From Verrucomicrobiaceae bacterium (GTDB lineage: Bacteria; Verrucomicrobiota; Verrucomicrobiia; Verrucomicrobiales; Verrucomicrobiaceae): a DNA stretch of 64,000 nucleotides. The notes below the pieces were generated by a model. The model had not been told where the DNA came from. It searched no databases and saw only the letters and a program-made list of their open reading frames with translations. The stretch covers positions 907,780 through 971,779 of the forward strand of contig JADJPW010000002.1 of NCBI GenBank assembly GCA_016713035.1, written 5' to 3'. The position numbers were made by a program, and so were the translations under genes. Shown here in pieces: positions 17,576-26,147 of the stretch; position 1 is the first letter of the stretch; every line of letters begins with the position of its first letter.

Positions 17576-19357
17576 ATGAACACTCTCTTTCATCTCATGC
17601 TCACCTACTGGTGGGCCACGCTCATCCTCTTCTTCTTTCTCCTCATCAATCTCTTCGGCGTCGTCCATATCGGCGAGCAGCAGGTGGGACTCGTCATCAA
17701 ACGCTTTGCCATGCGTAGCTTGCCAGCAGGCGAAATCATCGCTCTTAATGGCGAAGCGGGCTATCAGGCCGATACATTGCCTCCAGGACTTCATTTTGGT
17801 TACTGGAAGTGGCAATTCAGCGTCCAGTGCGTGCCGATGGTCGTCGTGCCGCAGGGTGAGCTAGCGCTCGTCGTGGCTCGCACAGGCAGCGCCATCCCGC
17901 CGGAGCGCATTTTGGGCCGCGTAGTGAAGTGTGACCACTTCCAAGACGCCCGCGCTTTCCTCCAAAACGGCGGTGAAAAGGGTCGCCAGCTCGCGGTGAT
18001 CACCGCAGGATCGTATCGCATCAATCCCGCGCTCTTTCAGGTGCTGGTGACGCGGAATTGCCATGAGCATGGCATTTCACCTGCCGCGCTGCGCCTACTG
18101 AACATCGAGCCCGATAAAGTCGGCATCGTCACCACGCTAGACGGTGCCTGTATCGAGCAAGGCGAGATCGCAGGCCCCATCGTGCCCGGCCACAACAACT
18201 TCCAAGACGCCCAGGCCTTCCTCAGCGCCGGAGGTCGCCGTGGTTTGCAAGAGCAAATCTTGCTCAGCGGTCAGTGGAACCTCAATCCGTGGTTCGCCCA
18301 TGTGGAGCAGGTCGAGATGGTCGAAATCCCCATCGGCCACGTCGGCGTCGTCATCAGCTATGTCGGTAATCTGCATGAAGACGTCAGCGGTCCTGATTTC
18401 AAACACGGCGACCTCGTCGAAGTGGGCCACAAAGGCGTGTGGGTGCGTCCATTGCTGCCCGGCAAGCATCCCATCAACACTCGCATCATGCGGGTCGAAC
18501 TCGTGCCCACCACCAACATCGTGCTCAACTGGGCCAACCGCACCGAAGCGCATCAGTTTGATGAAAAGCTCAATTCCATCACCGTGCGCTCACGCGATGG
18601 CTTCGCCTTCAATCTCGACGTTTCGCAGATCATCCACATCGGAGCCAATGAAGCCCCAAAAGTCATTTCGCGGGCCGGTTCGGTGCAAAACCTCATCGAC
18701 CACGCCTTGCAGCCGATTGTCGGAAACTACTTCCGCAACAGCGCCCAGGCCTACACCGTGCTGGACTTCCTCAGCGCCCGCACCGAGCGGCAAAACGAGG
18801 CCGCGCAGCACATCGCCGCCGCTTTGCGTGAATACGATGTCGAGGCCATCGACACGCTCATCGGCGACATCACGCCACCCGAGTCGCTCATGAAGACTCA
18901 AACCGATCGCAAGATCGCCGAGGAGCATCGCAAGACCTACGAAATGCAGGAAGCCGCCGAAATGCAGCGTCAGCAGCTCGTTCGTCAGACCTCGCTGGCC
19001 GACATCCAAAACCAAGTCGTCAGCGCCGAGCAAGGCGTGCGCATTTCCGAGCTGCAAGCCAGTGCCGCCGTCAAAAAGAGCGAGGGCGATGCCACCAGTA
19101 CCCGCCTCCGTGCCGCTGGTGAAGCTGATGCCATCCGCAGCACCGGTCAGGCCAAAGCCGAAGCCCACTACGCCGGTATTCAGGCCGTCGGCCAAGACAC
19201 CTACGCCCTCATGCAGCTCTTCCAAATCATCGCCGAGAAAAATCTCCGCGTGGTGCCAGATGTGCTCGTGAACGGCGGCGGTGCCAATGGCGGCCTCGTC
19301 GAAGCCCTGATGGCTCTCGTAACCAAAAACACACGTCAGTCCGCGCTAGCGAGCTAA
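17576..19357 (+). CDS. Flotillin-like SPFH/Band 7 domain protein
   Basis: A 593-residue membrane scaffold protein. An N-terminal transmembrane helix (about 8-30, LTYWWATLILFFFLLINLFG) leads into a beta-rich region with GEQQVGLVIKRF and then the SPFH/Band 7 domain (about 255-450: GHVGVVISYVGN, GVWVRPLLPGKHPINTRIM, SRDGFAFNLDVSQIIHIG, DFLSARTERQNEAA). A long alanine/glutamate-rich helix (about 455-545) with repeated EADAIRSTGQAKAEAHY-type segments forms the flotillin coiled coil. Such proteins oligomerise into membrane microdomains. The N-terminal 250 residues carry two related segments (HFQDARAFLQNGG and NFQDAQAFLSAGG), which is longer than a standard flotillin. Below the probable c-di-AMP riboswitch and the PH-domain gene; possibly co-regulated. 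Confidence 0.9.
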   Translation: MNTLFHLMLTYWWATLILFFFLLINLFGVVHIGEQQVGLVIKRFAMRSLPAGEIIALNGEAGYQADTLPPGLHFGYWKWQFSVQCVPMVVVPQGELALVVARTGSAIPPERILGRVVKCDHFQDARAFLQNGGEKGRQLAVITAGSYRINPALFQVLVTRNCHEHGISPAALRLLNIEPDKVGIVTTLDGACIEQGEIAGPIVPGHNNFQDAQAFLSAGGRRGLQEQILLSGQWNLNPWFAHVEQVEMVEIPIGHVGVVISYVGNLHEDVSGPDFKHGDLVEVGHKGVWVRPLLPGKHPINTRIMRVELVPTTNIVLNWANRTEAHQFDEKLNSITVRSRDGFAFNLDVSQIIHIGANEAPKVISRAGSVQNLIDHALQPIVGNYFRNSAQAYTVLDFLSARTERQNEAAQHIAAALREYDVEAIDTLIGDITPPESLMKTQTDRKIAEEHRKTYEMQEAAEMQRQQLVRQTSLADIQNQVVSAEQGVRISELQASAAVKKSEGDATSTRLRAAGEADAIRSTGQAKAEAHYAGIQAVGQDTYALMQLFQIIAEKNLRVVPDVLVNGGGANGGLVEALMALVTKNTRQSALAS

Positions 19358-19380
19358 CCTCGACCTGGTATCAGCCAAGT

Positions 19381-19419
19381 AAAAAAACATCGCAGGCCGC
19401 CTCCCAACGGCCTGCGATG
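19381..19419 (-). terminator. Terminator of the di-haem oxidoreductase gene
   Basis: CATCGCAGGCCG (19388-19399) pairs perfectly with CGGCCTGCGATG (19408-19419) around an 8-base loop. Seven A residues at 19381-19387 form the U-tract on the minus strand, so it mainly serves the minus-strand gene ending at 19454. Confidence 0.8.
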
Positions 19420-19453
19420 CGTGGTTTGCCAAACAGAGGCGTGACGTGGCTTG

Positions 19454-20728
19454 TCACAGCGTCTGTAGGAATTCGAGGAGCATCGCTCGATCGCGATCTG
19501 TCAGCTTTGCGTAGCGGTCCTTGGAGTTTTTGCCCTCACCATCATGAGCGCGGATGGCTTCGTCGATGGTGCGTGCGCGGCCATCATGCAGGAGGCTAGT
19601 CTGTGCACCGAGTCCCCATAGCGGCGCTGTTTTCATCTCGCGTGCCGTAGCACGTCCCTGAGTAATCCCGTCCCCCAAACTGCCCATGTCATGCAGTAAA
19701 AAGTCCGACCACGCAAAAACTGGCTTCCGATCCAGAGCCCTAGAGCGATGCGGGCCCGTCATGAGCATCGGCACATGACAGATCGCGCAGCCAATGCCGT
19801 GAAAGAGCCGCTCGCCCAGCGCACTATTGCGCGTGGGAGCCCGCCGCGGTGGCGCTCCCAGCCAGCGCATGAAATTCGCTGAATGATCAATGTCACTGAG
19901 GCCTGTGGCCGGATCGACCGTGTCCTCAGGGTCCATGATCTGGTCATATTGCTGCAAGAGGGCCTGATTCCCATTCGGAGCATTTTCCACTGGGAAAAGA
20001 CGGCTCGTGACGCCCATCTCATTGAGATAAGCATCACCCGAAAAAGCGAGCAGCGTGGCTTGCTGGGCCTTCCAGCCAAAGCGGCCAACACGCGTCTTTC
20101 CAGAAGCCACATCGAGCACAAAACTCGGCTTTCCTAGCACTCCATCCTGCGGGCGCTGGCGTGCATTTCGCAGTATTTCACCATCAGGGATGGCCTCAAC
20201 AAGACCCAGGCCGAAAAGCGCCGTGCTGCGTCGCTGCGCAGTGACATTGGCCTCTGGTGGAACCACTTCCTGCACCGCCGGATTGATCGCCTGACTCTGT
20301 AAAAGAGAGCCGCCGAGCGAATCCAGCGCATCAAACACACCATTCGTGCTTTTTCCAAATCGCGTGACCGTGATCTCGCTGCTGCCTCCTGTTGCTGGGC
20401 CACTGTGGCAGCTAACGCAGCTCGAATGGTTGAAGATGGGCCCGAGACCACCTGCCTCCGTCTCGGTGTTTTCGAACTCCGCCTTTCCATCGAGGAATTC
20501 CTGGAGCTCCCGTTGATTCAATCCTGGCAGTGGATCACCAAACTGCGCACGCTGCGCATTCATTGGCGGGCGCATGGGTGGCTGTCCCTGTGGTCCAGCT
20601 TGGCCAGCCTGCTGCTTCGGCGGCTGTGTGCGCTGAGAAGGCATCTTGGGATGATTCTGAGCCGACGCACCAGGCGTCAGCATGAGACAGGCCGTAAAAG
20701 GCAGCAGTCGGATGAGTTTTGTGTTCAT
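19454..20728 (-). CDS. Exported di-haem cytochrome oxidoreductase (DHOR/DUF1111, thiol-oxidoreductase-like)
   Basis: A 424-residue exported protein. Signal peptide LIRLLPFTACLMLTPGASA is followed by a proline/glutamine-rich linker and a catalytic region with two c-type haem motifs: SCVSCHSG in the first third and GCAICHVPM in the last third. Surrounding features (GLGPIFNHSSCVSC, TALFGLGLVEAIPD, RFGWKAQQATLLAFSGDAYLNEMG, WSDFLLHDMG) fit the DUF1111 di-haem family, whose members resemble CcpA/MauG peroxidase-type enzymes. ATG at 20728 begins a standard signal peptide; a longer reading to 20836 adds a basic stretch and is rejected. The electron partner and substrate are unknown. It has its own terminator downstream. 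Confidence 0.88.
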   Translation of the reverse strand: MNTKLIRLLPFTACLMLTPGASAQNHPKMPSQRTQPPKQQAGQAGPQGQPPMRPPMNAQRAQFGDPLPGLNQRELQEFLDGKAEFENTETEAGGLGPIFNHSSCVSCHSGPATGGSSEITVTRFGKSTNGVFDALDSLGGSLLQSQAINPAVQEVVPPEANVTAQRRSTALFGLGLVEAIPDGEILRNARQRPQDGVLGKPSFVLDVASGKTRVGRFGWKAQQATLLAFSGDAYLNEMGVTSRLFPVENAPNGNQALLQQYDQIMDPEDTVDPATGLSDIDHSANFMRWLGAPPRRAPTRNSALGERLFHGIGCAICHVPMLMTGPHRSRALDRKPVFAWSDFLLHDMGSLGDGITQGRATAREMKTAPLWGLGAQTSLLHDGRARTIDEAIRAHDGEGKNSKDRYAKLTDRDRAMLLEFLQTL

Positions 20729-20915
20729 GATGGATGAATGGTTTGCCCGCTCATCCAAAACCCGCCACAAGCCGCGCGTTACACCGCCCAGCAAAACACC
20801 ACCTCTTTGTCCGCCTCGTCTCATGGACAGCCCCATGAGGCAGATTGAGCGGTCTCGGGCTCAGATCGGGTAGGGTGGGTGAAAAGATCGTGCTTGGTGT
20901 GCGTTGTCGGGGGCC

Positions 20916-21590
20916 ATGAAACGATGTTTTTATCTTTGTGCCGCCTTTCTTGCCACGCTGGGGGCTTGTTCCGTCTCGCTGCATGGCGCAGATGGGGGCA
21001 GTTATAAGCCGCAGCTTTTCCAGAGCCTTCAATTAGTCTATGAGGACACTTTTGATGCTGGAGCGCTCCAGACGGAGTTCTGGGAGGTGCGGCAGAGTTC
21101 GACTTGGAAGGTGGAGAAGGGTGTTCTGCACGGCTGTGAGTCGTCAAAGGAGTTTCAGGCGATGAAGAAGGCTAGTGGTGATCCTTCTCATGCAGGGCTG
21201 AAGCCGGTGATCTGGCTCAAAAAGGTGCCAGAGAATTTCGTCTGTGCCATGCGGGTGCGTTATGACGCGAAGGCGTATCAAAAGGGCTTCCCGTTGCTGG
21301 ATCTAGGGCATCACATCCACACGATCAGCTTTGCAGAGAAGGCCACGACTTTGACGATCAAGAAGGATGTGGAGAAGGTCAGTATCGAAAAGCCATTGTT
21401 CACGCTGAATGAGTGGCATGATGTGGTCATCGAGCTGAAGAAGGGGACTCTTTTGCTGCAAATCGACGGGGCGAAGCACCTTTTCGAGAGCGCGAAGATC
21501 GATATGACGGGACAGGCTCAGATCGACTTCAAGGCGGTGGATTTCGGGACGTGCCAGATCGATCACATTCAACTCTGGGCCGGAAAATGA
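20916..21590 (+). CDS. Exported lipoprotein-like jelly-roll (LamG/DUF1080-type) protein
   Basis: A 224-residue product whose N-terminus MKRCFYLCAAFLATLGACS contains a lipobox-like LGAC, suggesting a lipoprotein. The rest is beta-rich with YEDTFDAGALQTEFWEV, STWKVEKGVLHGCESSKEF and late NEWHDVVIELKKGTLLLQIDG, the pattern of concanavalin-A-like sandwich domains (DUF1080/3-keto-disaccharide hydrolase type or LamG). The substrate is not evident. An upstream in-frame TTG at 20904 exists, but ATG at 20916 directly starts the signal sequence. The stop overlaps the next gene's start (ATGA). Confidence 0.75.
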   Translation: MKRCFYLCAAFLATLGACSVSLHGADGGSYKPQLFQSLQLVYEDTFDAGALQTEFWEVRQSSTWKVEKGVLHGCESSKEFQAMKKASGDPSHAGLKPVIWLKKVPENFVCAMRVRYDAKAYQKGFPLLDLGHHIHTISFAEKATTLTIKKDVEKVSIEKPLFTLNEWHDVVIELKKGTLLLQIDGAKHLFESAKIDMTGQAQIDFKAVDFGTCQIDHIQLWAGK

Positions 21591-21784
21591 GCCGTTATGC
21601 GAGTGATCAGGAGGTGGTGGAGTTCTTTGCCGATCACGGCATCGTGGTGACAGATGTACAGCGCATCGGAATGTCACGCCATCTTCGTGTGCAGGGGCAC
21701 CCTCTGACGCTGCCGATGCCTGCGAGCCCGGATGAGTGCCTGCGGATCGTGCGTGAGTGCATCGCCCAGATGGGAGCGAAGTAG
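21587..21784 (+). CDS. Conserved small hypothetical protein
   Basis: A 65-residue soluble protein (begins MSRYASDQEVVEFFADHGI, ends RECIAQMGAK), not recognised. ATG at 21587 overlaps the stop of the jelly-roll gene, so it is translationally coupled to it. Composition is ordinary for the genome, with no membrane segment or cysteine motif. Confidence 0.6.
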   Translation: MSRYASDQEVVEFFADHGIVVTDVQRIGMSRHLRVQGHPLTLPMPASPDECLRIVRECIAQMGAK

Positions 21785-21796
21785 GACCACGTGGGC

Positions 21797-21828
21797 ACAA
21801 AAAACGGAGCCCATTGCGGGGCTCCGTT
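21797..21828 (-). terminator. Terminator of the peroxiredoxin gene
   Basis: AACGGAGCCC (21803-21812) pairs with GGGCTCCGTT (21819-21828), loop ATTGCG. The A-run to the left gives TTTTTT on the minus strand, so it terminates the minus-strand gene ending at 21853; it may also work on the plus strand. Confidence 0.8.
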
Positions 21829-21852
21829 CTTGGAGTGAGCGGGTGGCTTCGT

Positions 21853-22326
21853 TTAGGCCAGCTTGGCGAGCGCGGCTTTGACGGCATCGAAGTTTGGCAG
21901 ATCCTTCGGCGTCGCGGTCTGCTCGGCGTATTGGATGACGCCGTTGCTGTCGATGACGAAGGCGGCACGGGCGGAGGTGTCGCCGATGCCAGCGAGGCCT
22001 GGGAAGAGCACATCGTAGGCTTTGGTGGCTTCTTTGTTGAGGTCGCTGACGAGCGGGATGGTGATCTTTTCTTTTTGTGCCCAGGCTTCTTGCGCGAAGG
22101 GGCTGTCCACGCTGATGCCGATCACGTCGGCGTTCAGGGCGCTGTAGGCTCCGAGTCCGGCGCTGATTTCGCAGAGTTCCTGGGTGCAGACGCCAGTGAA
22201 AGCGAGCGGGACAAAGAGCAGCACGGTGTTTTTACCAGCAGCGGGGATGGTGACATCGGCGAGGCCGTTGGCGTTTTTGGACTTGAGGGTGAAGGAGGGG
22301 GCTTTGGAGCCGACGGAGAGTGGCAT
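21853..22326 (-). CDS. Peroxiredoxin (AhpC/TSA, thioredoxin-fold)
   Basis: A 157-residue thiol peroxidase, cytoplasmic. The peroxidatic cysteine lies in PLAFTGVCTQELCEI, where PxxxTxxC is the signature; the second cysteine four residues on could act as resolving residue. The strands VLLFVPLAF, DVIGISVDSPFAQEAWA and AAFVIDSNGVIQYAEQ are standard. It reduces hydrogen peroxide or alkyl hydroperoxides at the expense of a thioredoxin-like donor. Best subfamily guess is AhpE/Bcp-like; not certain. Single-gene unit with its own terminator. Confidence 0.93.
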   Translation of the reverse strand: MPLSVGSKAPSFTLKSKNANGLADVTIPAAGKNTVLLFVPLAFTGVCTQELCEISAGLGAYSALNADVIGISVDSPFAQEAWAQKEKITIPLVSDLNKEATKAYDVLFPGLAGIGDTSARAAFVIDSNGVIQYAEQTATPKDLPNFDAVKAALAKLA

Positions 22327-22471
22327 AGTGGTGGTGCTAGAGGGTTTCGGTGGGTGGCTATGAAGGCGAGCGTGGGCGGCGGGTCAAGCGGTGGGAGTCT
22401 GGATGCATTGCGAGCGTCGTTCGGGATAGTGAGGCGATAGAAGCGGGCGGCGGGAGTGGTTTTGGAGAGTC

Positions 22472-24685
22472 ATGCGTTGTTATTTGATCTTGGGTCTTTT
22501 TCTTGTCGGGCAAATCCATGCGGCCGAGCCGCTGCCGGGGCACTCAGCCCATGGGGAGGCTTTTAATGAGGGACCGCGACAGGCTGCGGTGCTGATGCCT
22601 GGCTGTGGGGCTGCGGTGAAGTTCCCGATCAGCTCGAAGAAGCCGGAGGCGCAGGCTTTTTTCACCCAGGGAGTGGGGCAGTTGCACGGGTTTTGGTATT
22701 ATGAGGCAGAGCGGTCGTTCCGCCAAGTAGCGGCCCTTGATCCTGAGTGCGCGATGGCCTTCTGGGGCATGGCGATGGCCAATGTGAACAACGAGAAGCG
22801 TGCAAAGGCCTTCACCGCAAAGGCGGTGGCTCTCAAAGCGAAGGCGAGCACTCGCGAGCGGCAGTGGATCGGCGTATTGGAGACTTTCTACAAAGAGGAC
22901 AAGCGGGACAAGAAGCAGCGCAGCCTGGACTACATCCGCGATCTGGAGGCGCTGATGCAGGATGACCCGAAGGATGTGGAGGCGCGGGCTTTTCTAGTGT
23001 GGCGCATTTATGTTTCAAAGGAAGAAGTGCCCATCGGTAGCCCGCAGGCTGTGGATGCGCTGCTGGATCAGATCTTTGCCATGTCGCCGCAGCATCCGGC
23101 GCATCATTACCGCATCCATCTGTGGGATGGCAGCAAGCCAGTGCGTGCGCTGGGCTCTGCGGCGCAGTGTGGGCAGGTCTCGCCAGGGATCGCGCATATG
23201 TGGCACATGCCGGGGCATACTTACTCAAAACTGCGGCGCTTTGATGATGCGGTGTGGCAGCAGGAGGCCAGCACGCGGGTAGATCACGCCTACATGATCC
23301 GCAGCTACATCCTCCCGGACCAGATCCACAATTATGCACACAATGAGGAGTGGCTGGTGCGGAACTTCAATGAACTCGGCCGCGCCAAGGATGCCATCGC
23401 CCTCTCACGGAGCCTGATGGGCAATCCACGCCATCCGGCGAACAACACGCTCGATAAGCAGAACACCTCTGCGAGCTATGGCCGCACACGGTTGATCGAG
23501 ACCATGACCAAATGGGAGCTGTGGGACGACCTGAAGGCCTTCACGGCGAAGCCTGCGGGCCATCCTGCGCATGACATCACGCGGCTGCGTGCACAGGGAC
23601 TGGCGGCGTTTTATTTGAAGGACGCGAAGCTGCTGGCAGAGGCGCAAAAGGAGCTAGAGGCCGTGAAACCACCTGCTCCGCCGAAAAATGCGGATGCAGA
23701 CAAAGCGAAGGCCAAAGCGGATACGAAAGCCAAGAGTGATGCGAAGGCGAAGAGCGCCAAACCGGCCGAAAAGCCCGAAGTGAAGGCAAAAAACCACGCC
23801 TTGGCCGAGCTGAAGGCTCTAGCGGCACTTTTGAAGCCGGATGCTGCGGTGGCAAAAAAACTCGTCGAAGCGCTGAAGGACACGGATGTGCCCAAAGAGC
23901 GTGTAGCGCGGTTTTGGGTGCAAATCGGTGAAAAGGCAAAAGCGGTAGATTTGGTGAAAAACTTCCCCCAGGACCTCGCGGGCCAATTAGCGAAGGTGGA
24001 GGTGCTGCATGCCTGTGGAAAGGCGGAGGAGGCCAAAAAAGCCTTCGAGGAGATGCGGAAGCTGGCTTTTGCCATGGATGGCGATCTGCCCGTGGTGCCA
24101 CGGATGAAGGCACTCGCGGCAGGTTTCGGCGTGCAGGGCGAGTGGTGTGGTGCCGCCCCGAAGCGCACGGATAGCGGCACTCGTCCAGCGCTGGATACGC
24201 TGGGCCCGGTGCATTGGCAGCCGCCAGTGGCACCCGTGTTTGAGGCTCTGGACCTGGATGCACGGCCTGTGATGAGCAGCGATTTCACAGCGAAGAAGCC
24301 AACGCTGTTTCTTTTCTACCTCGGGCATGAGTGTGGGCACTGCGTGGAGCAGATCTTAGCCTTCTCGAAGGCAAAGGCGGAGTTTGAGAAGGCGGGCATC
24401 CAACTGGTGGCGGTGACCATCGAGCCGAGCCCGGTGGCAAAGAATATCCGCAAAAAACTGGAGCTGAAGGCGGATGCGCCGATGCCTTTCCCGATCCTGT
24501 GTGATAGCAGCTTGGAGAGCTTTAAGAAGGTGCGGGCCTATGATGACTTCGAGAAAGAGGCCCTGCATGCGGCAATCTTGGTCGATACAGCTGGTAAGCA
24601 GCGCTGGCAGGACATTAACTACATCCCCTTAACGGATACGAAGTTCATTCTGGAGGAGTCCAAGAGGCTGCTGGAGCTGAAGTGA
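22472..24685 (+). CDS. Exported TPR protein fused to a peroxiredoxin/thioredoxin-fold domain
   Basis: A 737-residue fusion. Signal peptide (MRCYLILGLFLVGQIHA) is followed by TPR-like helices: QLHGFWYYEAERSFRQVAALDP and CAMAFWGMAMAN are classic, and the section to about 390 includes conserved histidines (HMPGHTYSKLRR, PQHPAHHYRIHLWDG). A lysine/alanine-rich linker (about 400-435, repeating DAKAKS-type units) separates it from further helices, and the C-terminal 165 residues form an AhpC/TSA-type domain: KPTLFLFYLGHECGHCVEQ, IQLVAVTIEPSP, FPILCDSSLESFKKVRAYDD. The CGHC pair sits where the redox-active cysteines belong. Likely periplasmic redox protein; partner unknown. Confidence 0.82.
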   Translation: MRCYLILGLFLVGQIHAAEPLPGHSAHGEAFNEGPRQAAVLMPGCGAAVKFPISSKKPEAQAFFTQGVGQLHGFWYYEAERSFRQVAALDPECAMAFWGMAMANVNNEKRAKAFTAKAVALKAKASTRERQWIGVLETFYKEDKRDKKQRSLDYIRDLEALMQDDPKDVEARAFLVWRIYVSKEEVPIGSPQAVDALLDQIFAMSPQHPAHHYRIHLWDGSKPVRALGSAAQCGQVSPGIAHMWHMPGHTYSKLRRFDDAVWQQEASTRVDHAYMIRSYILPDQIHNYAHNEEWLVRNFNELGRAKDAIALSRSLMGNPRHPANNTLDKQNTSASYGRTRLIETMTKWELWDDLKAFTAKPAGHPAHDITRLRAQGLAAFYLKDAKLLAEAQKELEAVKPPAPPKNADADKAKAKADTKAKSDAKAKSAKPAEKPEVKAKNHALAELKALAALLKPDAAVAKKLVEALKDTDVPKERVARFWVQIGEKAKAVDLVKNFPQDLAGQLAKVEVLHACGKAEEAKKAFEEMRKLAFAMDGDLPVVPRMKALAAGFGVQGEWCGAAPKRTDSGTRPALDTLGPVHWQPPVAPVFEALDLDARPVMSSDFTAKKPTLFLFYLGHECGHCVEQILAFSKAKAEFEKAGIQLVAVTIEPSPVAKNIRKKLELKADAPMPFPILCDSSLESFKKVRAYDDFEKEALHAAILVDTAGKQRWQDINYIPLTDTKFILEESKRLLELK

Positions 24686-24746
24686 GGCGAGTCGGTGCAT
24701 CTTTGCACTGGCATGAGCTCGCGGGCCGTTTCATAGACGGAGCGCT

Positions 24747-25826
24747 ATGTCACGCCCTGCTGCCGCCTACGATGTTCTTTCCCTCGGTGAAGTCCTTTTG
24801 CGCCTCGATCCCGGTGAGGGGCGGGTGCGTACATCACGCCAATTCACCACTTGGGAAGGTGGGGGCGAGTACAACGTCGCACGCGGCTTGCGGCGCTGTT
24901 TTGGCCTGCGCACAGGCATTTTGACGGCATTCGCGGACAATGAGATCGGCCGTTTGATCGAGGATCTGATCCTCCAGGGCGGTGTGGATGCCTCTTTGGT
25001 CAAATGGGTGCCGTATGACGGCATGGGCAAGCGTGTGCGCAATCCGATCAATTTCACCGAGCGTGGCTTCGGCGTGCGTGGGGCAAAGGGCAGCGTGGAT
25101 CGTGGTCACAGTGCGGCCTCGCAGCTCAAACCGGGGGATTTTGATTTTGATTACCTCTTTGGCACGCTGGGCTGCCGCTGGCTGCACACCGGGGGCATTT
25201 TTGCCGGTTTGAGCGAGTCCACGGCGGAGATCACCATCGAGGCCTGCGAGGCAGCGAAGCGCCACGGTGTGACGGTGAGCTATGACCTGAATTACCGCCC
25301 ATCCTTGTGGCAAGAGCGCGGTGGATTCCCCGCAGCGCAGGCGCTGAATCGGCGCTTGGCACCATACATCGACGTGATGATCGGCGTCCTGAGTGATGAG
25401 CCACCCGCAGCCGGTGCGGTGGTGAGTGGGAGCGAGGATATTTTCGCCTCCGAGGACGCGAAGCTGCGCCCGCAGATGGAAAAGCTGGCGGCGCAGTTCC
25501 CGAATCTGCGTGCCATCGCCGCGACGCTGCGGCGTGTGCATACGGCATCGGTGAATGATTGGGGTGCGCTGTGCTGGCACCGTGGTGAGTTTTTCCGCAG
25601 CCGGAATTACCCGCGTTTTGACATCCTGGACCGCATCGGGGCAGGGGACAGCTTTGTCGCTGGCCTGATCCACGGTCTGCTGGTGGAGAATGATCCGCAA
25701 ATAGCCGTCGATCTAGGCGCCGCGCACGGTGCCCTGGCGATGACGACACCAGGCGATACCAGCATGGCCACCCTGCCCGAGGTGCAAAAACTCGCCGAAG
25801 GCGGCGATGCGAAAGTGCAGCGCTAA
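24747..25826 (+). CDS. PfkB-family sugar kinase, 2-keto-3-deoxygluconate kinase-like
   Basis: A 359-residue ATP-dependent sugar kinase. It has the PfkB N-terminal signature around GGGEYNVARGLRR and the catalytic C-terminal motif DRIGAGDSFVAGLIHG with Asp as the base. VLSLGEVLLRLDPGEGRVR, the FNLDYNYRP-like YDLNYRPSLW and the order of motifs match KDG kinases (KdgK), which phosphorylate 2-keto-3-deoxygluconate in uronate or Entner-Doudoroff metabolism. KdgK is likely but fructokinase-like paralogues cannot be excluded. ATG at 24747; no other pathway genes are adjacent. Confidence 0.88.
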   Translation: MSRPAAAYDVLSLGEVLLRLDPGEGRVRTSRQFTTWEGGGEYNVARGLRRCFGLRTGILTAFADNEIGRLIEDLILQGGVDASLVKWVPYDGMGKRVRNPINFTERGFGVRGAKGSVDRGHSAASQLKPGDFDFDYLFGTLGCRWLHTGGIFAGLSESTAEITIEACEAAKRHGVTVSYDLNYRPSLWQERGGFPAAQALNRRLAPYIDVMIGVLSDEPPAAGAVVSGSEDIFASEDAKLRPQMEKLAAQFPNLRAIAATLRRVHTASVNDWGALCWHRGEFFRSRNYPRFDILDRIGAGDSFVAGLIHGLLVENDPQIAVDLGAAHGALAMTTPGDTSMATLPEVQKLAEGGDAKVQR

Positions 25827-25834
25827 TCAGCCAG

Positions 25835-25951
25835 CTAAACTTCGGCGTGGCTGTGGCGGCACTCTCTGCTGCTGTAATGACGAAAGCGCATCAATCCGAT
25901 GATGCGCTCCTCCAAGGTCGGCTCCAGTTTGGCTTCAGGTCTGTTGCTCAT
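25835..25951 (-). pseudogene. Remnant of a tyrosine recombinase/integron-type integrase N-terminus
   Basis: A 38-codon minus-strand reading frame (ATG at 25951-25949, TAG at 25837-25835) reads LEERIIGLMRFRHYSSRECR, matching the N-terminal core-binding pattern L(D/E)xVRxxxRLRHYSxRTExxY of integron/phage tyrosine recombinases up to the arginine. It then departs from the family and stops, so only the first helix remains. It marks the start of the accessory patch between kdgK-like gene and transposase. Recognition rests on a short motif. Confidence 0.5.
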
Positions 25952-26147
25952 AGAACAGGTTCATTATCCGCTATGTGAGTGATATTCTACTTTTTAGTGG
26001 AACGAGTACGGCATAGGAGGGAAAAACTCCGCCATGAACTCAAAAACCCGTGATATTCCTGTCAAAACGTGTGCTATAAAGCTGCTGACAAACCTCGCGA
26101 TTTGTGAATGATCAACATTGTTCGCCCAACAAATACAGCCTCTCGTG

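Noticed and set aside
26125..26140. GCCCAAC resembling an integron attC core (RYYYAAC)
   Set aside because: No matching GTTRRRY partner with foldable arms nearby; a seven-base match is expected by chance.
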